Positions 39,285 through 47,595 of a stretch of 64,000 nt of DNA are shown here, one piece after another. The position numbers were made by a program, and so were the translations under genes. Under the pieces are notes generated by a model. That model had not been told where the DNA came from and did not search any database. It saw only the letters and a program-made list of their open reading frames with translations. The stretch spans positions 1-64,000 of the IMG/VR virus record IMGVR_UViG_3300044642_000548; one strand, 5' to 3'. Within the stretch, counting starts at the first letter, position 1. Each line of letters starts with the position of its first letter. Source of the DNA: a virus.

Positions 39285-40124
39285 TTAGTAATTCATTATA
39301 AGTAACTCTTCACCCATATTTTGTTTCTCCCCTTTCTTAGCTGCCGCCGCTTTTGCAAACTCTTTTCTAACCCAAGTATATTTATCCTCAGGGAACCATT
39401 CACGAAGTAAGTCAAAGTCATAGTAAGACAATGAAAACTTACCTTTAACCTCATCTAACACATTTGCTAAACGCTCATGATCGTCACGATCAAAGTCGTG
39501 GTTGGAGTAGTAGTTCTCAGTTTTCCAATAAGGCGGGTCCAAGTAAATGTATGTTGATGGTGAGTCGTACTTATTGATTACATCCGCAAAATCCATGTTT
39601 TCAACATCTGTAATCTTTAAGAAATGATCTACCCAATCAGGTTTCATTAACTTGTCTCTAAAGGTAAGGTATTTTGACTTATATTTTCCTTTTAAGTCAA
39701 TAAATTTTGACGTTTCTGGTTTTGACCCACTAAAAACCTGAGTTAACACGTAAACATATTTAGCCGCAGCATCATAATCAACTCCATCAATTTTGAATCC
39801 GTCATTAAATAACTCACTTTGGAAAGAAACAAATTGTTCACGATATATTTCAGGTGTTACCTCATTACCAAATTTTTGACAGTCAATTGAGTTGATTGAC
39901 CTTAATAATTCAGTTGGGTTTTGAACACACTTAAATAAATTGTGGTTGAGTGGGTTAAAGTCGTTATACACAACTTTATTTAAATTGGGAAATTGTTTTA
40001 AATCCATGTTATAAAAACACCAAAACATACCTCCAAATGTTTCAAGATATGTTTCCATATTTTTATCATAGAAAGGGACAATCCACTTTCCAATTTTACT
40101 TTTACCTCCGATATATGATAGCAT
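39285..40124 (-). CDS. dam: Dam-type DNA adenine methylase (279 aa)
   Basis: D12-class N6-adenine methyltransferase. Motif I (SAM) is MLSYIGGKSKIGKWIVPFY plus YLETFGGMF, and catalytic motif IV is YIYLDPPYWKTENYY. Typical length is 260-290. It methylates adenine in a short target and could protect phage DNA or mark its replication state. It differs in type from the SPPY enzyme at 26667. Confidence 0.94.
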   Translation of the reverse strand: MLSYIGGKSKIGKWIVPFYDKNMETYLETFGGMFWCFYNMDLKQFPNLNKVVYNDFNPLNHNLFKCVQNPTELLRSINSIDCQKFGNEVTPEIYREQFVSFQSELFNDGFKIDGVDYDAAAKYVYVLTQVFSGSKPETSKFIDLKGKYKSKYLTFRDKLMKPDWVDHFLKITDVENMDFADVINKYDSPSTYIYLDPPYWKTENYYSNHDFDRDDHERLANVLDEVKGKFSLSYYDFDLLREWFPEDKYTWVRKEFAKAAAAKKGEKQNMGEELLIMNY

Positions 40125-40153
40125 AATTTTTTAGTGTAAAAATAGTTATTTTA

Positions 40154-40182
40154 TATTTATATGTCAATCAATAATATTTATT
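40154..40182 (+). promoter_or_regulatory. Two second-class motifs before the 55-residue gene
   Basis: TATTTATA at 40154-40161 and TATTTATT at 40175-40182, upstream of the plus-strand ATG at 40200 in the divergent gap with dam. Confidence 0.45.
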
Positions 40183-40199
40183 ATTAATAAAAAGAAATC

Positions 40200-40367
40200 A
40201 TGGAAGACGAAATGAAAACTGAAGCAACTCAAGTAACCGGATGTAGAAAATGTAACCAAACAACAGGAAGAACTCAAAAATTTGTTTTTATAACTGGAGG
40301 TTTAATGTTGATGTTATCAATCTACGGATTAGTATCATTAATTTATGATATTAAATCCTTATTCTAA
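40200..40367 (+). CDS. Small CxxC membrane protein (55 aa)
   Basis: A 55-residue plus-strand ORF: acidic start (MEDEMKTEATQVTG), a CRKC pair, then a hydrophobic helix (FVFITGGLMLMLSIYGLVSL). This is a single-pass membrane protein with a small metal- or disulfide-forming Cys pair. It ends within the convergent dnaJ stop. Its own promoter motif supports a real gene. Confidence 0.65.
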   Translation: MEDEMKTEATQVTGCRKCNQTTGRTQKFVFITGGLMLMLSIYGLVSLIYDIKSLF

Positions 40368-41293
40368 CCTCTATTATATTTTAAATATTGATTAATTAAT
40401 AAATCACCTTGTGGTTGATATTTGAACCCTTTACCCTTAACTCTTAACGGCATTGAGGTATCTATATTATTAGGAAACTTAATACTTATTGATCCATCGG
40501 GATGAGGTACCTCAAAATCCCCTTTTTGAAAATCTCCAATATTTAAAAATGCATTATATATTAAATTAGGTCCATCCTTTTCAAAATTTCCCTCATTTAT
40601 CGTTCTTATTCTCACAACTAAATTACCGTAACCCCCATTTCTGTAATCACCAAGTCCTTGTAACCTTAAAAATTGACCATCATCAATACCATGTGGTAAT
40701 TGTACTTCTATTGTGTTTATTGTGTTTTTAGCCCCTTGTCCACCGCAAGCATAACAAGCGGCGGTTGTTATTTTTCCAACACCATTACAAGTTCCACAAG
40801 CAACCTGTACAATTTGAATGAACATACCTGAACCCATTTGTTTAACTGTATATCCTTGTCCTCCACAAGTGTGACATACTTTCTTTTCACCACCTGTTCC
40901 ATTACAAGGATTACATTTATCCTTTCTATTATATGTCATTGTTTTCTTTCCACCCATATAAGATTCTATCACACCAATATGAACATCAATAACAGTATCG
41001 TGAACTCTAGTTTGTTGTCTACGATTACCACCAAACATACTGTTCATCATTTCTTCCATAGATGCTCCACCAAATCCACCCATGTTACCAAATGGATTGT
41101 TTTTTTGTTGATCGTACTGCCTACGTTTAGTTTCGTCACCTATTGTATCATAAGCCGTTGAGATTTTTTTAAACTTCTCTTCATCCCCTCCTTTATCAGG
41201 ATGGTTCTCTTTTACTAACTTTCTATATTCTCTTTTAATCTCCTCTTGGGTCGCACTTTCATTAACCCCCAAAACACTATAATAATCTTCCAT
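40364..41293 (-). CDS. dnaJ: DnaJ co-chaperone (309 aa)
   Basis: A complete type I DnaJ: J domain (YSVLGVNESATQEEIKREYR, HPD in ENHPDKGGDEEKF), a Gly/Phe-rich linker (GNMGGFGGASMEE), and a zinc-finger domain with four CxxCxG-type repeats (CNPCNGTG, CHTCGGQG, CGTCNGVG, CYACGGQG). The substrate domains follow. It is shorter (309) than host DnaJ (about 370), mainly at the C-terminus. It stimulates the phage DnaK at 12594. Confidence 0.96.
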   Translation of the reverse strand: MEDYYSVLGVNESATQEEIKREYRKLVKENHPDKGGDEEKFKKISTAYDTIGDETKRRQYDQQKNNPFGNMGGFGGASMEEMMNSMFGGNRRQQTRVHDTVIDVHIGVIESYMGGKKTMTYNRKDKCNPCNGTGGEKKVCHTCGGQGYTVKQMGSGMFIQIVQVACGTCNGVGKITTAACYACGGQGAKNTINTIEVQLPHGIDDGQFLRLQGLGDYRNGGYGNLVVRIRTINEGNFEKDGPNLIYNAFLNIGDFQKGDFEVPHPDGSISIKFPNNIDTSMPLRVKGKGFKYQPQGDLLINQYLKYNRG

Positions 41294-41344
41294 ATTTATT
41301 TTAACTTATTTACACTTATATTTAACAGATATATAATAATCAAA

Positions 41345-41980
41345 ATGGATAACTATATAATCGTATTGTTTAAAAATAAAACAAAAAAGAAAATTATCAA
41401 GAAATTTAAGACATTTGATAGGGCTAAAAAATTTTATGATAATTTAGTTAAGGAAAGTCAATCGGTTATATTTGGAATGAAAACGGAGAATGGTAAACCG
41501 TGTGAATATGAAATTGGTTTTCTGGAACGAGTAATTGCTCACAGACCTTATTTTGTAAGAGACCAATTTGGTAGACAAATTAAAATTGATCTTGATGATC
41601 CTGATTTTAACATCACGGTTATTAATCAATATAATAAGGAAGAATTAATATATGATCTTAATAAATCAAAGAAGATAACCGTTCCTACATTATTGAAACA
41701 ATACTTACCTAAAGTTGGAGTTAAATTAGTATCTAAACTTAACAATAAAATTGTTATACAAAACGATGATAAGATATTTCTTTTTTCACTTAAGAGTGAG
41801 GATGATTGTGATCGGTTAATGGATTGTCTTTCTTCCCATATGTTAAACGAGGGAAGGATTGATTGTCTTTTAGTTAAAGATTCTTCAAAAGAACAAAAGA
41901 AATATATGTACGATCTTTTGTCAGAAAATGGTTATTCTAAATCAGTTCTTTACCGTAGATTTACCACGTATAAGAGATAG
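41345..41980 (+). CDS. Hypothetical protein (211 aa)
   Basis: A plus-strand protein beginning MDNYIIVLFKNKTKKKIIKK. The frame is open to a TTG at 41246, but that would overlap dnaJ, so the ATG at 41345 is preferred. It is basic at the N-terminus, with later Ser/Asp-rich helices (LKSEDDCDRLMDCLSSHM). Upstream is a weak TATATTTAAC. No family recognised. Confidence 0.7.
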   Translation: MDNYIIVLFKNKTKKKIIKKFKTFDRAKKFYDNLVKESQSVIFGMKTENGKPCEYEIGFLERVIAHRPYFVRDQFGRQIKIDLDDPDFNITVINQYNKEELIYDLNKSKKITVPTLLKQYLPKVGVKLVSKLNNKIVIQNDDKIFLFSLKSEDDCDRLMDCLSSHMLNEGRIDCLLVKDSSKEQKKYMYDLLSENGYSKSVLYRRFTTYKR

Positions 41981-42262
41981 TACTTTAGAAAAAAACCCTT
42001 GTTTTTTAATTTCTTTTGGTGGTTCAACAATTTTAAATTCCCCATCTAAAATAAAAATAACTTCAACACCGGATAGATCAATTTTAAATTGTTTAAAACC
42101 TTGATCTATTTGCCTAAAATTTGATTGCACTTTTTTAAAGTCATCAAAAGGTAACTCAAGGACTATAGCACTTTTACCATTTGGAAATAGTGTTTGAGTC
42201 GCGTCTGTTATCATTGCTAACTTTTCAATTATCCCATCAATACTTTTTTGATCTTCTGCCAT
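41942..42262 (-). CDS. Hypothetical protein (106 aa)
   Basis: A 106-residue protein starting MAEDQKSIDGIIEKLAMITD and ending with a basic tail (SKVLSLIRGKSTVKN). Its 3' end overlaps the convergent 41345-41980 gene by 39 nt. The tail resembles that of the next small gene (IWQKIKKVLMG). Function unknown. Confidence 0.65.
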   Translation of the reverse strand: MAEDQKSIDGIIEKLAMITDATQTLFPNGKSAIVLELPFDDFKKVQSNFRQIDQGFKQFKIDLSGVEVIFILDGEFKIVEPPKEIKKQGFFSKVLSLIRGKSTVKN

Positions 42263-42399
42263 ATGGTTAGTTTTATTTTCTTTTTAACGGGAATAATATC
42301 TTCTTTATTAATTTTTTTAATTTGATTAATGAAACGATTTTTTTCGTTTATCAAATCAAGTTGGTCTTTTTCAATTTCATTATTTAGCCATTGTTGCAT
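42229..42399 (-). CDS. Small basic protein (56 aa)
   Basis: A helical, Lys-rich protein starting MQQWLNNEIEKDQLDLINEK with a basic amphipathic end (KLTIWQKIKKVLMG). An alternative ATG at 42435 would give 68 residues but a larger overlap with the upstream gene. It overlaps both neighbours by about 20-34 nt. Function unknown. Confidence 0.55.
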   Translation of the reverse strand: MQQWLNNEIEKDQLDLINEKNRFINQIKKINKEDIIPVKKKIKLTIWQKIKKVLMG

Positions 42400-42817
42400 T
42401 CCCTCCAACCGGCTTGATGGTTTCTTCTGTGTCATCTAACATAATTTTTTCTTCGATGATTTCAAATTTTAATGCTTGTAGATCATCTAACTTTTCTTTT
42501 TCAAACATCTTTTTAAGTTCATCCACCTTTACTTGGAATAATTTTTCCTTTTCTTCTCTTTCCTTATTATATGCAATTATATTTTTAATGTTTGATATAA
42601 TCTCATCAACTGATTTTTCATCAAATTCTGAAACAAATGAAAAGAATCTAAACCCTTGTTTTGATTTATCATTTTCAACCACTTTTTCTTCATTCACATA
42701 TTTTTTAGGTAATTTCCAAGTATCGGGAAATTCAATATCAAACGATAAGTATGTCTTTAATTTCCTAACCGATTGTAAATATGGGAATAATATTGTAAAT
42801 TCCTTAAATAAGCTCAT
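42380..42817 (-). CDS. Coiled-coil protein (145 aa)
   Basis: The first half is mixed (MSLFKEFTILFPYLQSVRKL), the second a long charged coiled coil (NKEREEKEKLFQVKVDELKK, EKLDDLQALKFEIIEEKIML). It is possibly a structural linker or assembly protein. It lies next to the small membrane protein gene upstream. No family recognised. Confidence 0.7.
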   Translation of the reverse strand: MSLFKEFTILFPYLQSVRKLKTYLSFDIEFPDTWKLPKKYVNEEKVVENDKSKQGFRFFSFVSEFDEKSVDEIISNIKNIIAYNKEREEKEKLFQVKVDELKKMFEKEKLDDLQALKFEIIEEKIMLDDTEETIKPVGGNATMAK

Positions 42818-43006
42818 TTATACTTGTATTAAATATGTTATTATATAACTTAATGCTAAACCGTTGAATAAAATCTCCTTACTACTTAAAACCATTCTTT
42901 CAGGATTTGTTTGTAATAAGGAGATAATAAATTTGAACGTTGTTCTCACCAATAAGATTGCCGAGAAAACAAAAACAAATAAATATATTGTATTAATATT
43001 AGTCAT
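42818..43006 (-). CDS. Two-helix membrane protein (62 aa)
   Basis: Starts MTNINTIYLFVFVFSAILLV with a second hydrophobic segment at the end (EILFNGLALSYIITYLI). The frame opens at GTG 43030, but the ATG at 43006 overlaps the stop of the histone-like gene (ATGACTAA), favouring coupled translation. Function unknown. Confidence 0.65.
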   Translation of the reverse strand: MTNINTIYLFVFVFSAILLVRTTFKFIISLLQTNPERMVLSSKEILFNGLALSYIITYLIQV

Positions 43007-43172
43007 TTTTTCTTGTTTCCAAAATCTCACCTCTAAGTGTTTGTAACAACGCTTTCAATTCTTGTGATGTTTTTCTAGCACGTGTTCCAGCACTTTTATT
43101 ACCACCGTAGAATTTAGTTACATCAACATTTAATTCTTCTGTCAACGTTTTAATTTTTTCTAAAGTTTCCAT
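42999..43172 (-). CDS. Histone H1-like DNA-binding protein, Bacteroidota type (57 aa)
   Basis: A 57-residue protein starting METLEKIKTLTEELNVDVTK. Next is FYGGNKSAGTRARKTSQELK, the hallmark of the small histone H1-like proteins of Bacteroidota ('GNKAAGTRARKA...E..kl'). These basic helical proteins bind and compact DNA. A phage copy may package or protect the phage genome or modify the host nucleoid. Its stop overlaps the start of the membrane protein gene. Confidence 0.8.
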   Translation of the reverse strand: METLEKIKTLTEELNVDVTKFYGGNKSAGTRARKTSQELKALLQTLRGEILETRKND

Positions 43173-43239
43173 TGTTTAAAATAATAATTGTTTATTTTTA
43201 TATAATCAAATCTAAATCAATAAATGTCGTTTGTAAATA

Positions 43240-43707
43240 CTATAAGAGTATATTTTTATCTAACGACTTATATATACTAGATATCATATCTAAATCAGAT
43301 TTTGTAAACGGTTTTTTTCTATCAAAAACATCCGTAAAAAAAGTAGGTATAGAATTCTTTATCTTATCCTCTTTTTGTAAATAAAATATCTCCATAAAAA
43401 AATCTAAGAAGTAATCAAGATGATCACCCTTCTCATTAAAAATGAGGCTTTCTTTATTAAAATTTTCTATTGTTTTTTTCCAACACCATTGAAAATGATT
43501 TTTCTTGTCGTCATCTGTCATGTTGATCTTTGTTTCAGATCCGTTGTTGTCATCACCCAAATATGTCTCAACTATCAAATAATATAGCGAAAAGGTGAAA
43601 TCATAATATAAATCCATTTTTTCAGGAATTATATTATTAATCCTAAACCAAATATCAACATCCTCAGGTTTCATCGGTTGGGTTATATAGTTAAAAAAAT
43701 TCTCCAT
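43240..43707 (-). CDS. Hypothetical protein, start codon inside a terminator (155 aa)
   Basis: A 155-residue, aromatic-rich helical protein starting MENFFNYITQPMKPEDVDIW. It has many Phe/Tyr (YYDFTFSLYYLIVETYLG, YFLDFFMEIFYLQKED). Its ATG (43705-43707) lies in the 3' arm of the terminator hairpin at 43692-43727, so its expression may be coupled to termination. No family recognised. Confidence 0.7.
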   Translation of the reverse strand: MENFFNYITQPMKPEDVDIWFRINNIIPEKMDLYYDFTFSLYYLIVETYLGDDNNGSETKINMTDDDKKNHFQWCWKKTIENFNKESLIFNEKGDHLDYFLDFFMEIFYLQKEDKIKNSIPTFFTDVFDRKKPFTKSDLDMISSIYKSLDKNILL

Positions 43708-43727
43708 AGATTTATGTCTATGGAGAA
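43692..43727 (-). terminator. Terminator whose 3' arm holds the next gene's start codon
   Basis: A perfect 11-bp stem TTCTCCATAGA/TCTATGGAGAA with a 6-nt loop, followed by TTTTTTT on the minus strand. It ends the 43756-45165 transcript, and ATGGAGAA of the next gene is part of the hairpin. Confidence 0.85.
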
Positions 43728-43755
43728 ATTATAATAAAGATATGGTATATGTAAA

Positions 43756-45165
43756 TTATTGGGTCTTTTGGTTATACCCAATTAAACTTTTCATTCTGTT
43801 AAACTCTTCGTTTAATTTTTCTGTTTTTTTATCAACACTTTCAAGTTTAATATTAACACCGCTTCCTGAGTTCTCACCCGTACCATCACTTATAGGTTGT
43901 TTAGATTTTCTATAAGCAGTTTCTTTAGCTTTGTGGAATTTTTTAGCCTTTTGTTTTTTAACTAATTTTTCACCTAAATCGGTTTCTTCCGCATTAGCCC
44001 ACTCAGGGTTATTACCAGTTCTTGACGAGCCTTTGATGTTATCTTTTACCCAATCTTCATCATATGTGATTTCTTCAGGTACAAGATCCTCCATACCAGG
44101 ACTCATATAATCATCTAAAAATTCTTTTCCACCATCAGACATAACATAAGCCTTTTTACTCATCTTTTCTAATTCACCGTTACCTTTGGGGAAATGTTTT
44201 GGATCTGTTGTAAATTTCTCTTTAGACCCATCTTTCTGATATTCAGTAATTTTCTTTGTGAATTCTTTCATGTATTCTTTATTCTCTTTACCCGATCCTT
44301 TGTGAGCCTTTTCATACGCTTCTAAACCTGCCGGTGTTTTTCCTTTCTTAATATTATCTTTTTCTTCCATAATAATTTGTTCTATCATATCAACAATTTC
44401 ACTTTCAGTAAATAATTCAGAATCATTACCTGATTGTAATTTGTATAATACTCCCTCTTCTAATGAAGAATTATCAGTATATTCTTTATTACCAAGTTTA
44501 AATTTACCACCTTTTGGTGTGTTCCTTAATTTATCTGTAAATGCATTACCTTCCGAAGTTTCTTCCTCTTCCATTGACCATTTGTCACCACATTCCATAC
44601 ATTCACCACGATTTTCTTTTGTTTCTTTTTTCTTTCTTAACATTTTAAAATCTTCCGCATCAATTTTATTGTGAGGTTTTGCTTGTTTTGCGATAAATTT
44701 TTGTCCTTTAGATAATAATCTTTCAGTAATTTCCTCAATATCAATTTCATCAATTTCATCAAAATCATCTAAACCTTCATCAGGTATTAACATACCCATC
44801 ATATCATCTTGGAATATGTTATGTTGAGTTCCTCCTTGTGGGTAATTAGTCCTACCTTTATAAGATAATTCTTTTCCACTTTCTTCTCTCTTAAACTTTT
44901 TCGGGTTGTATTTATATTTTTTGTCCATTTCAAGATCATCTAACCCAATTTCTAATACTTCACCGTCTTTCATATAACCACACTCCATACATTGCCCTTC
45001 AACCATAGGTGACCCACATTCGCAAGTTTCACCTTCCTCAACATAATCAAATGAAGAACCTGGTTTATTAAATTTTAATTTTTCCATTACTTCATTTGCC
45101 TTATCTTCTAAAGTTTCATTGAGGATTTTTTTCAATAAAACATCATAATATTTGTTATTTTTCAT
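43756..45165 (-). CDS. Zinc-ribbon protein, probably virion-associated (469 aa)
   Basis: A hydrophilic protein. The N-terminus is MKNNKYYDVLLKKILNETLE. A Cys4 ribbon follows (ETCECGSPMVEGQCMECGYM), then a second pair CMECGDKW further on. It is mostly Lys/Glu/Gly-rich and disordered, and ends in a helix (LNEEFNRMKSLIGY). No enzyme motif. Low complexity, size and an exact second-class promoter motif suggest a late structural or scaffold protein. It heads its unit and is followed by a strong terminator. Confidence 0.65.
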   Translation of the reverse strand: MKNNKYYDVLLKKILNETLEDKANEVMEKLKFNKPGSSFDYVEEGETCECGSPMVEGQCMECGYMKDGEVLEIGLDDLEMDKKYKYNPKKFKREESGKELSYKGRTNYPQGGTQHNIFQDDMMGMLIPDEGLDDFDEIDEIDIEEITERLLSKGQKFIAKQAKPHNKIDAEDFKMLRKKKETKENRGECMECGDKWSMEEEETSEGNAFTDKLRNTPKGGKFKLGNKEYTDNSSLEEGVLYKLQSGNDSELFTESEIVDMIEQIIMEEKDNIKKGKTPAGLEAYEKAHKGSGKENKEYMKEFTKKITEYQKDGSKEKFTTDPKHFPKGNGELEKMSKKAYVMSDGGKEFLDDYMSPGMEDLVPEEITYDEDWVKDNIKGSSRTGNNPEWANAEETDLGEKLVKKQKAKKFHKAKETAYRKSKQPISDGTGENSGSGVNIKLESVDKKTEKLNEEFNRMKSLIGYNQKTQ

Positions 45166-45179
45166 TTTCTTGTTTTTTA

Positions 45180-45187
45180 TATAAATA
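45180..45187 (-). promoter_or_regulatory. Second-class promoter motif (TATTTATA)
   Basis: Exact minus-strand TATTTATA, 14 nt before the ATG at 45165, between two unknown genes. Confidence 0.5.
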
Positions 45188-45952
45188 TCAATGTTTATTC
45201 AATTTTTCCATCTCCAAATAAATTATGTTTCTAATATAACTCTCTGTGAGACCATAAGATTCACTTATATTTGATATTACTTTCTTTAACCCTTCATTTT
45301 CAAAGATTTTAAGCGCATTAATATCACCCTGATTACAATAAGGAAACTTTTTACACTTTTTCTTAACTTGGACAAACTTACCACCAGGTAATTGTGTTTT
45401 ACGGCTTGGTCCCCAATCTTTTTTACTAGTTGACTTCGCCCACATCTTGGGTCCTGAATATTGACCTGATGATGTGGTACTTGCACCTTCTTTTGTTTCA
45501 ACCTTTTTAGGTCTATTACAAACACATTTAGATTTAACTCTATCACAAGAATCACAATACTCTTCTTCTTTCATCTCTTTGGACGTAAACAATTGACCTG
45601 AATATGCCCCCGCAGATACTGCACCCATTTCTTTAGGTTCTTCTTTTTTACCTTTAGTGACTTTTAATAATGAATTAAGGAAATCATTAAGATCTTCCGG
45701 ATCCTCCAACATTTTTTTCAATTCAACCCTTGTTTTATTTGCCGATAATCTTTTATTTTTTACCAACACTAAAATGTCTTTTAAATCATTCTTATCTTTA
45801 AGATAATCCTGAGGTTTTGTTTTTTTCTTTTTTTCGTTCTCTTCGGCCATTGGTTGGAAATTTTTTCTTTGTTTAGCCAATTCAGTTCCAGTAACTCCCA
45901 AATCGGTAGCATTTTTATTATATTCTTTATTAAATAAATCAATTAAATCCAT
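45188..45952 (-). CDS. Basic Cys-rich protein (254 aa)
   Basis: A 254-residue basic protein starting MDLIDLFNKEYNKNATDLG. Cysteines form a knuckle pair, EEYCDSCDRVKSKCVCNRP, and KKCKKFPYCNQGD follows. The C-terminal helix (YGLTESYIRNIIYLEMEKLN) resembles the helical ends of other proteins in this region. Possibly structural with a zinc ribbon. Its start overlaps the 81-residue gene by 1 nt. Confidence 0.65.
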   Translation of the reverse strand: MDLIDLFNKEYNKNATDLGVTGTELAKQRKNFQPMAEENEKKKKTKPQDYLKDKNDLKDILVLVKNKRLSANKTRVELKKMLEDPEDLNDFLNSLLKVTKGKKEEPKEMGAVSAGAYSGQLFTSKEMKEEEYCDSCDRVKSKCVCNRPKKVETKEGASTTSSGQYSGPKMWAKSTSKKDWGPSRKTQLPGGKFVQVKKKCKKFPYCNQGDINALKIFENEGLKKVISNISESYGLTESYIRNIIYLEMEKLNKH

Positions 45953-46197
45953 TATGAACTTTTGAATTTAGATTCCCAGAAACTTCTTTGCTGGTACATT
46001 ATGGTATAAAACTCCCTAAATGATTTAATAATTAACTCCTTAACGTCTTTTTCCAACTTACCTCTTTTCATCTCCTTAGAGATTCTTTCCACTAATTTGT
46101 CTTCAAATTGTTTGGCGGTAGAAGATCCTAAGAAATCTTTAATTTCTTTTTTAATAAGTGTTTCAATTTCTCTTTTATCTGCCTGTGTTAACGCCAT
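45952..46197 (-). CDS. Hypothetical helical protein (81 aa)
   Basis: An 81-residue charged helical protein starting MALTQADKREIETLIKKEIKDF. Its middle is KQFEDKLVERISKEMKRG and its end aromatic (FREFYTIMYQQRSFWESKF). Similar short helical proteins occur in myovirus tail and neck gene groups, but no specific match is claimed. Adjacent to envelope-like genes. Confidence 0.65.
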   Translation of the reverse strand: MALTQADKREIETLIKKEIKDFLGSSTAKQFEDKLVERISKEMKRGKLEKDVKELIIKSFREFYTIMYQQRSFWESKFKSS

Positions 46198-46198
46198 C

Positions 46199-46612
46199 TT
46201 AATTACTTACTACTTCGTATGTTAATGCTCCTATAATTACAGCGGAAACTATCTGTATGATTGTATTTTTTCTCTTTAATTTTTTGTTATCTGAAGTAAG
46301 GTCTTTATTGATGTTATCTACAATTTGAAACTTCTCATTTGTTTTTTGTATAATGGTTTCACTTGTTTTAACCTTTTCTTCCATGGTGGTAATCACCGAT
46401 TGTTGTAGATCAATTTTTTTATTTAACTCAATCACTTCCTCCTCAGTTAATTTTAAAATTGCTGTAGTTGAATCTAATTTATTTAAATCCAACATAATTT
46501 GTTTTCCCACAGTATACGGTAAACAAATTTCAGTTGTATCTTCCTTCTTAATTGTTTGACTGAAAGAGGTAATCCCAATTGCCATGAATACTATTAATAA
46601 TAAATTTTTCAT
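46199..46612 (-). CDS. Signal-peptide, coiled-coil, membrane-anchored protein (137 aa)
   Basis: The N-terminal signal-like helix (MKNLLLIVFMAIGITSFSQT) could be cleaved after FS-Q. It is followed by a long coiled coil (IELNKKIDLQQSVITTMEEK) and ends in a C-terminal hydrophobic helix (NTIIQIVSAVIIGALTYEVV). This bridge layout (exported coil with a membrane end) fits a spanin or envelope-linking role but is not diagnostic. It overlaps no gene and sits 3 nt from the next coiled protein. Confidence 0.65.
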   Translation of the reverse strand: MKNLLLIVFMAIGITSFSQTIKKEDTTEICLPYTVGKQIMLDLNKLDSTTAILKLTEEEVIELNKKIDLQQSVITTMEEKVKTSETIIQKTNEKFQIVDNINKDLTSDNKKLKRKNTIIQIVSAVIIGALTYEVVSN

Positions 46613-46615
46613 TTT

Positions 46616-46969
46616 TTAAAAATTATATCTTGATCGTAATAAACTATCAACTTGTTTAGCGTTAGAGTTTTTAATTTCTTTACCTTTTTGTTCGTAGTAA
46701 TTATTAACAACTTCTTTTTTAACTTTTATATTTGAGATTGTTGAATCTATCTTCAAAATCTCTTTATTGTATTCGGTTATTTTTTCATCTAACTGTTTCT
46801 GATATTCAATCATACTGTTAATATCTTTATCAAGTTGTTCAATTCTTTTTTTATCTTCCTTGGACATACCATTATCTTTACTTGTTAGATCATAAATTAA
46901 TAACCCAATTAAGATTAATAATATTGGTGTCATAATATATTTGAAATTTTCACTTAAAAACTTTCTCAT
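46616..46969 (-). CDS. N-anchored coiled-coil protein, i-spanin-like (117 aa)
   Basis: Starts MRKFLSENFKYIMTPILLIL, giving one N-terminal membrane helix. A periplasmic coiled coil follows (EDKKRIEQLDKDINSMIEYQ and later KIDSTISNIKVKKEVVNNYY). The ATG overlaps the previous stop as ATGA, favouring 46969 over the in-frame ATG at 47011. Topology matches inner-membrane spanins. With 46199 it could form a two-part envelope-spanning pair; that is inference. Confidence 0.65.
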   Translation of the reverse strand: MRKFLSENFKYIMTPILLILIGLLIYDLTSKDNGMSKEDKKRIEQLDKDINSMIEYQKQLDEKITEYNKEILKIDSTISNIKVKKEVVNNYYEQKGKEIKNSNAKQVDSLLRSRYNF

Positions 46970-47595
46970 AATCCACTTGTTTCCTTTCTTGTTGATACGA
47001 TTTTTGACCATTTTGTTTTAAACTTTTCATAATATGTTTTTAGTTTTGTTGACATTTCACTAAATTCATCATCAAGTTTAATCATGGTACCATTAATATA
47101 AACTCCGTTTCTTTCCGCAATTGAAAAGAAAAACTCAATATCTAACTCTGTTATTTTACCTGACCATTCAACATTTGTTGGATATAAATTTAATTTATTG
47201 AAGTCAGCCATTTCAGTAACTCCTTGTTTAAACTCATCCATAGTTTCTTGGAACGCCAACTTGTCATCTGTTGTTAATTGTAAGTCGCTAGTATTTTTAC
47301 TGTGAATTACTAAAATCGCACCTGAAATTCTATATGCCTTTTTTTTATCTGATTTTATTTCATCGTAATCCTCATCTTCTTCAGGTTTTTCAGCGGTTTC
47401 ATATTCGGTATCATCCTTAATCTTATCATCAATATCTTTCATTATATTAATACCCGCGTCAGGATCTTCAACTGGTTGTTCAATTAATAACCCATAAGTT
47501 TTTCTTATGCGATTATAATCTTCATTTAATTTATCACCCCCAATTAATTTTCTTGAAGCCGATAATAATTGTTTTAATTCGTCGTAATTACTCAT
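46966..47595 (-). CDS. Hypothetical protein, partly acidic (209 aa)
   Basis: N-terminus MSNYDELKQLLSASRKLIGG, then an acidic segment (DTEYETAEKPEEDEDYDEIK), and a C-terminal mixed domain (LYPTNVEWSGKITELDIEFF). No family recognised. It overlaps the amidase-like gene upstream by 8 nt, forming a run with the candidate spanins. Confidence 0.65.
   Translation of the reverse strand: MSNYDELKQLLSASRKLIGGDKLNEDYNRIRKTYGLLIEQPVEDPDAGINIMKDIDDKIKDDTEYETAEKPEEDEDYDEIKSDKKKAYRISGAILVIHSKNTSDLQLTTDDKLAFQETMDEFKQGVTEMADFNKLNLYPTNVEWSGKITELDIEFFFSIAERNGVYINGTMIKLDDEFSEMSTKLKTYYEKFKTKWSKIVSTRKETSGL

Noticed and set aside
41246-41344. Upstream start of the 41345 gene
   Set aside because: It uses a TTG start and would overlap dnaJ; ATG 41345 gives a normal start.
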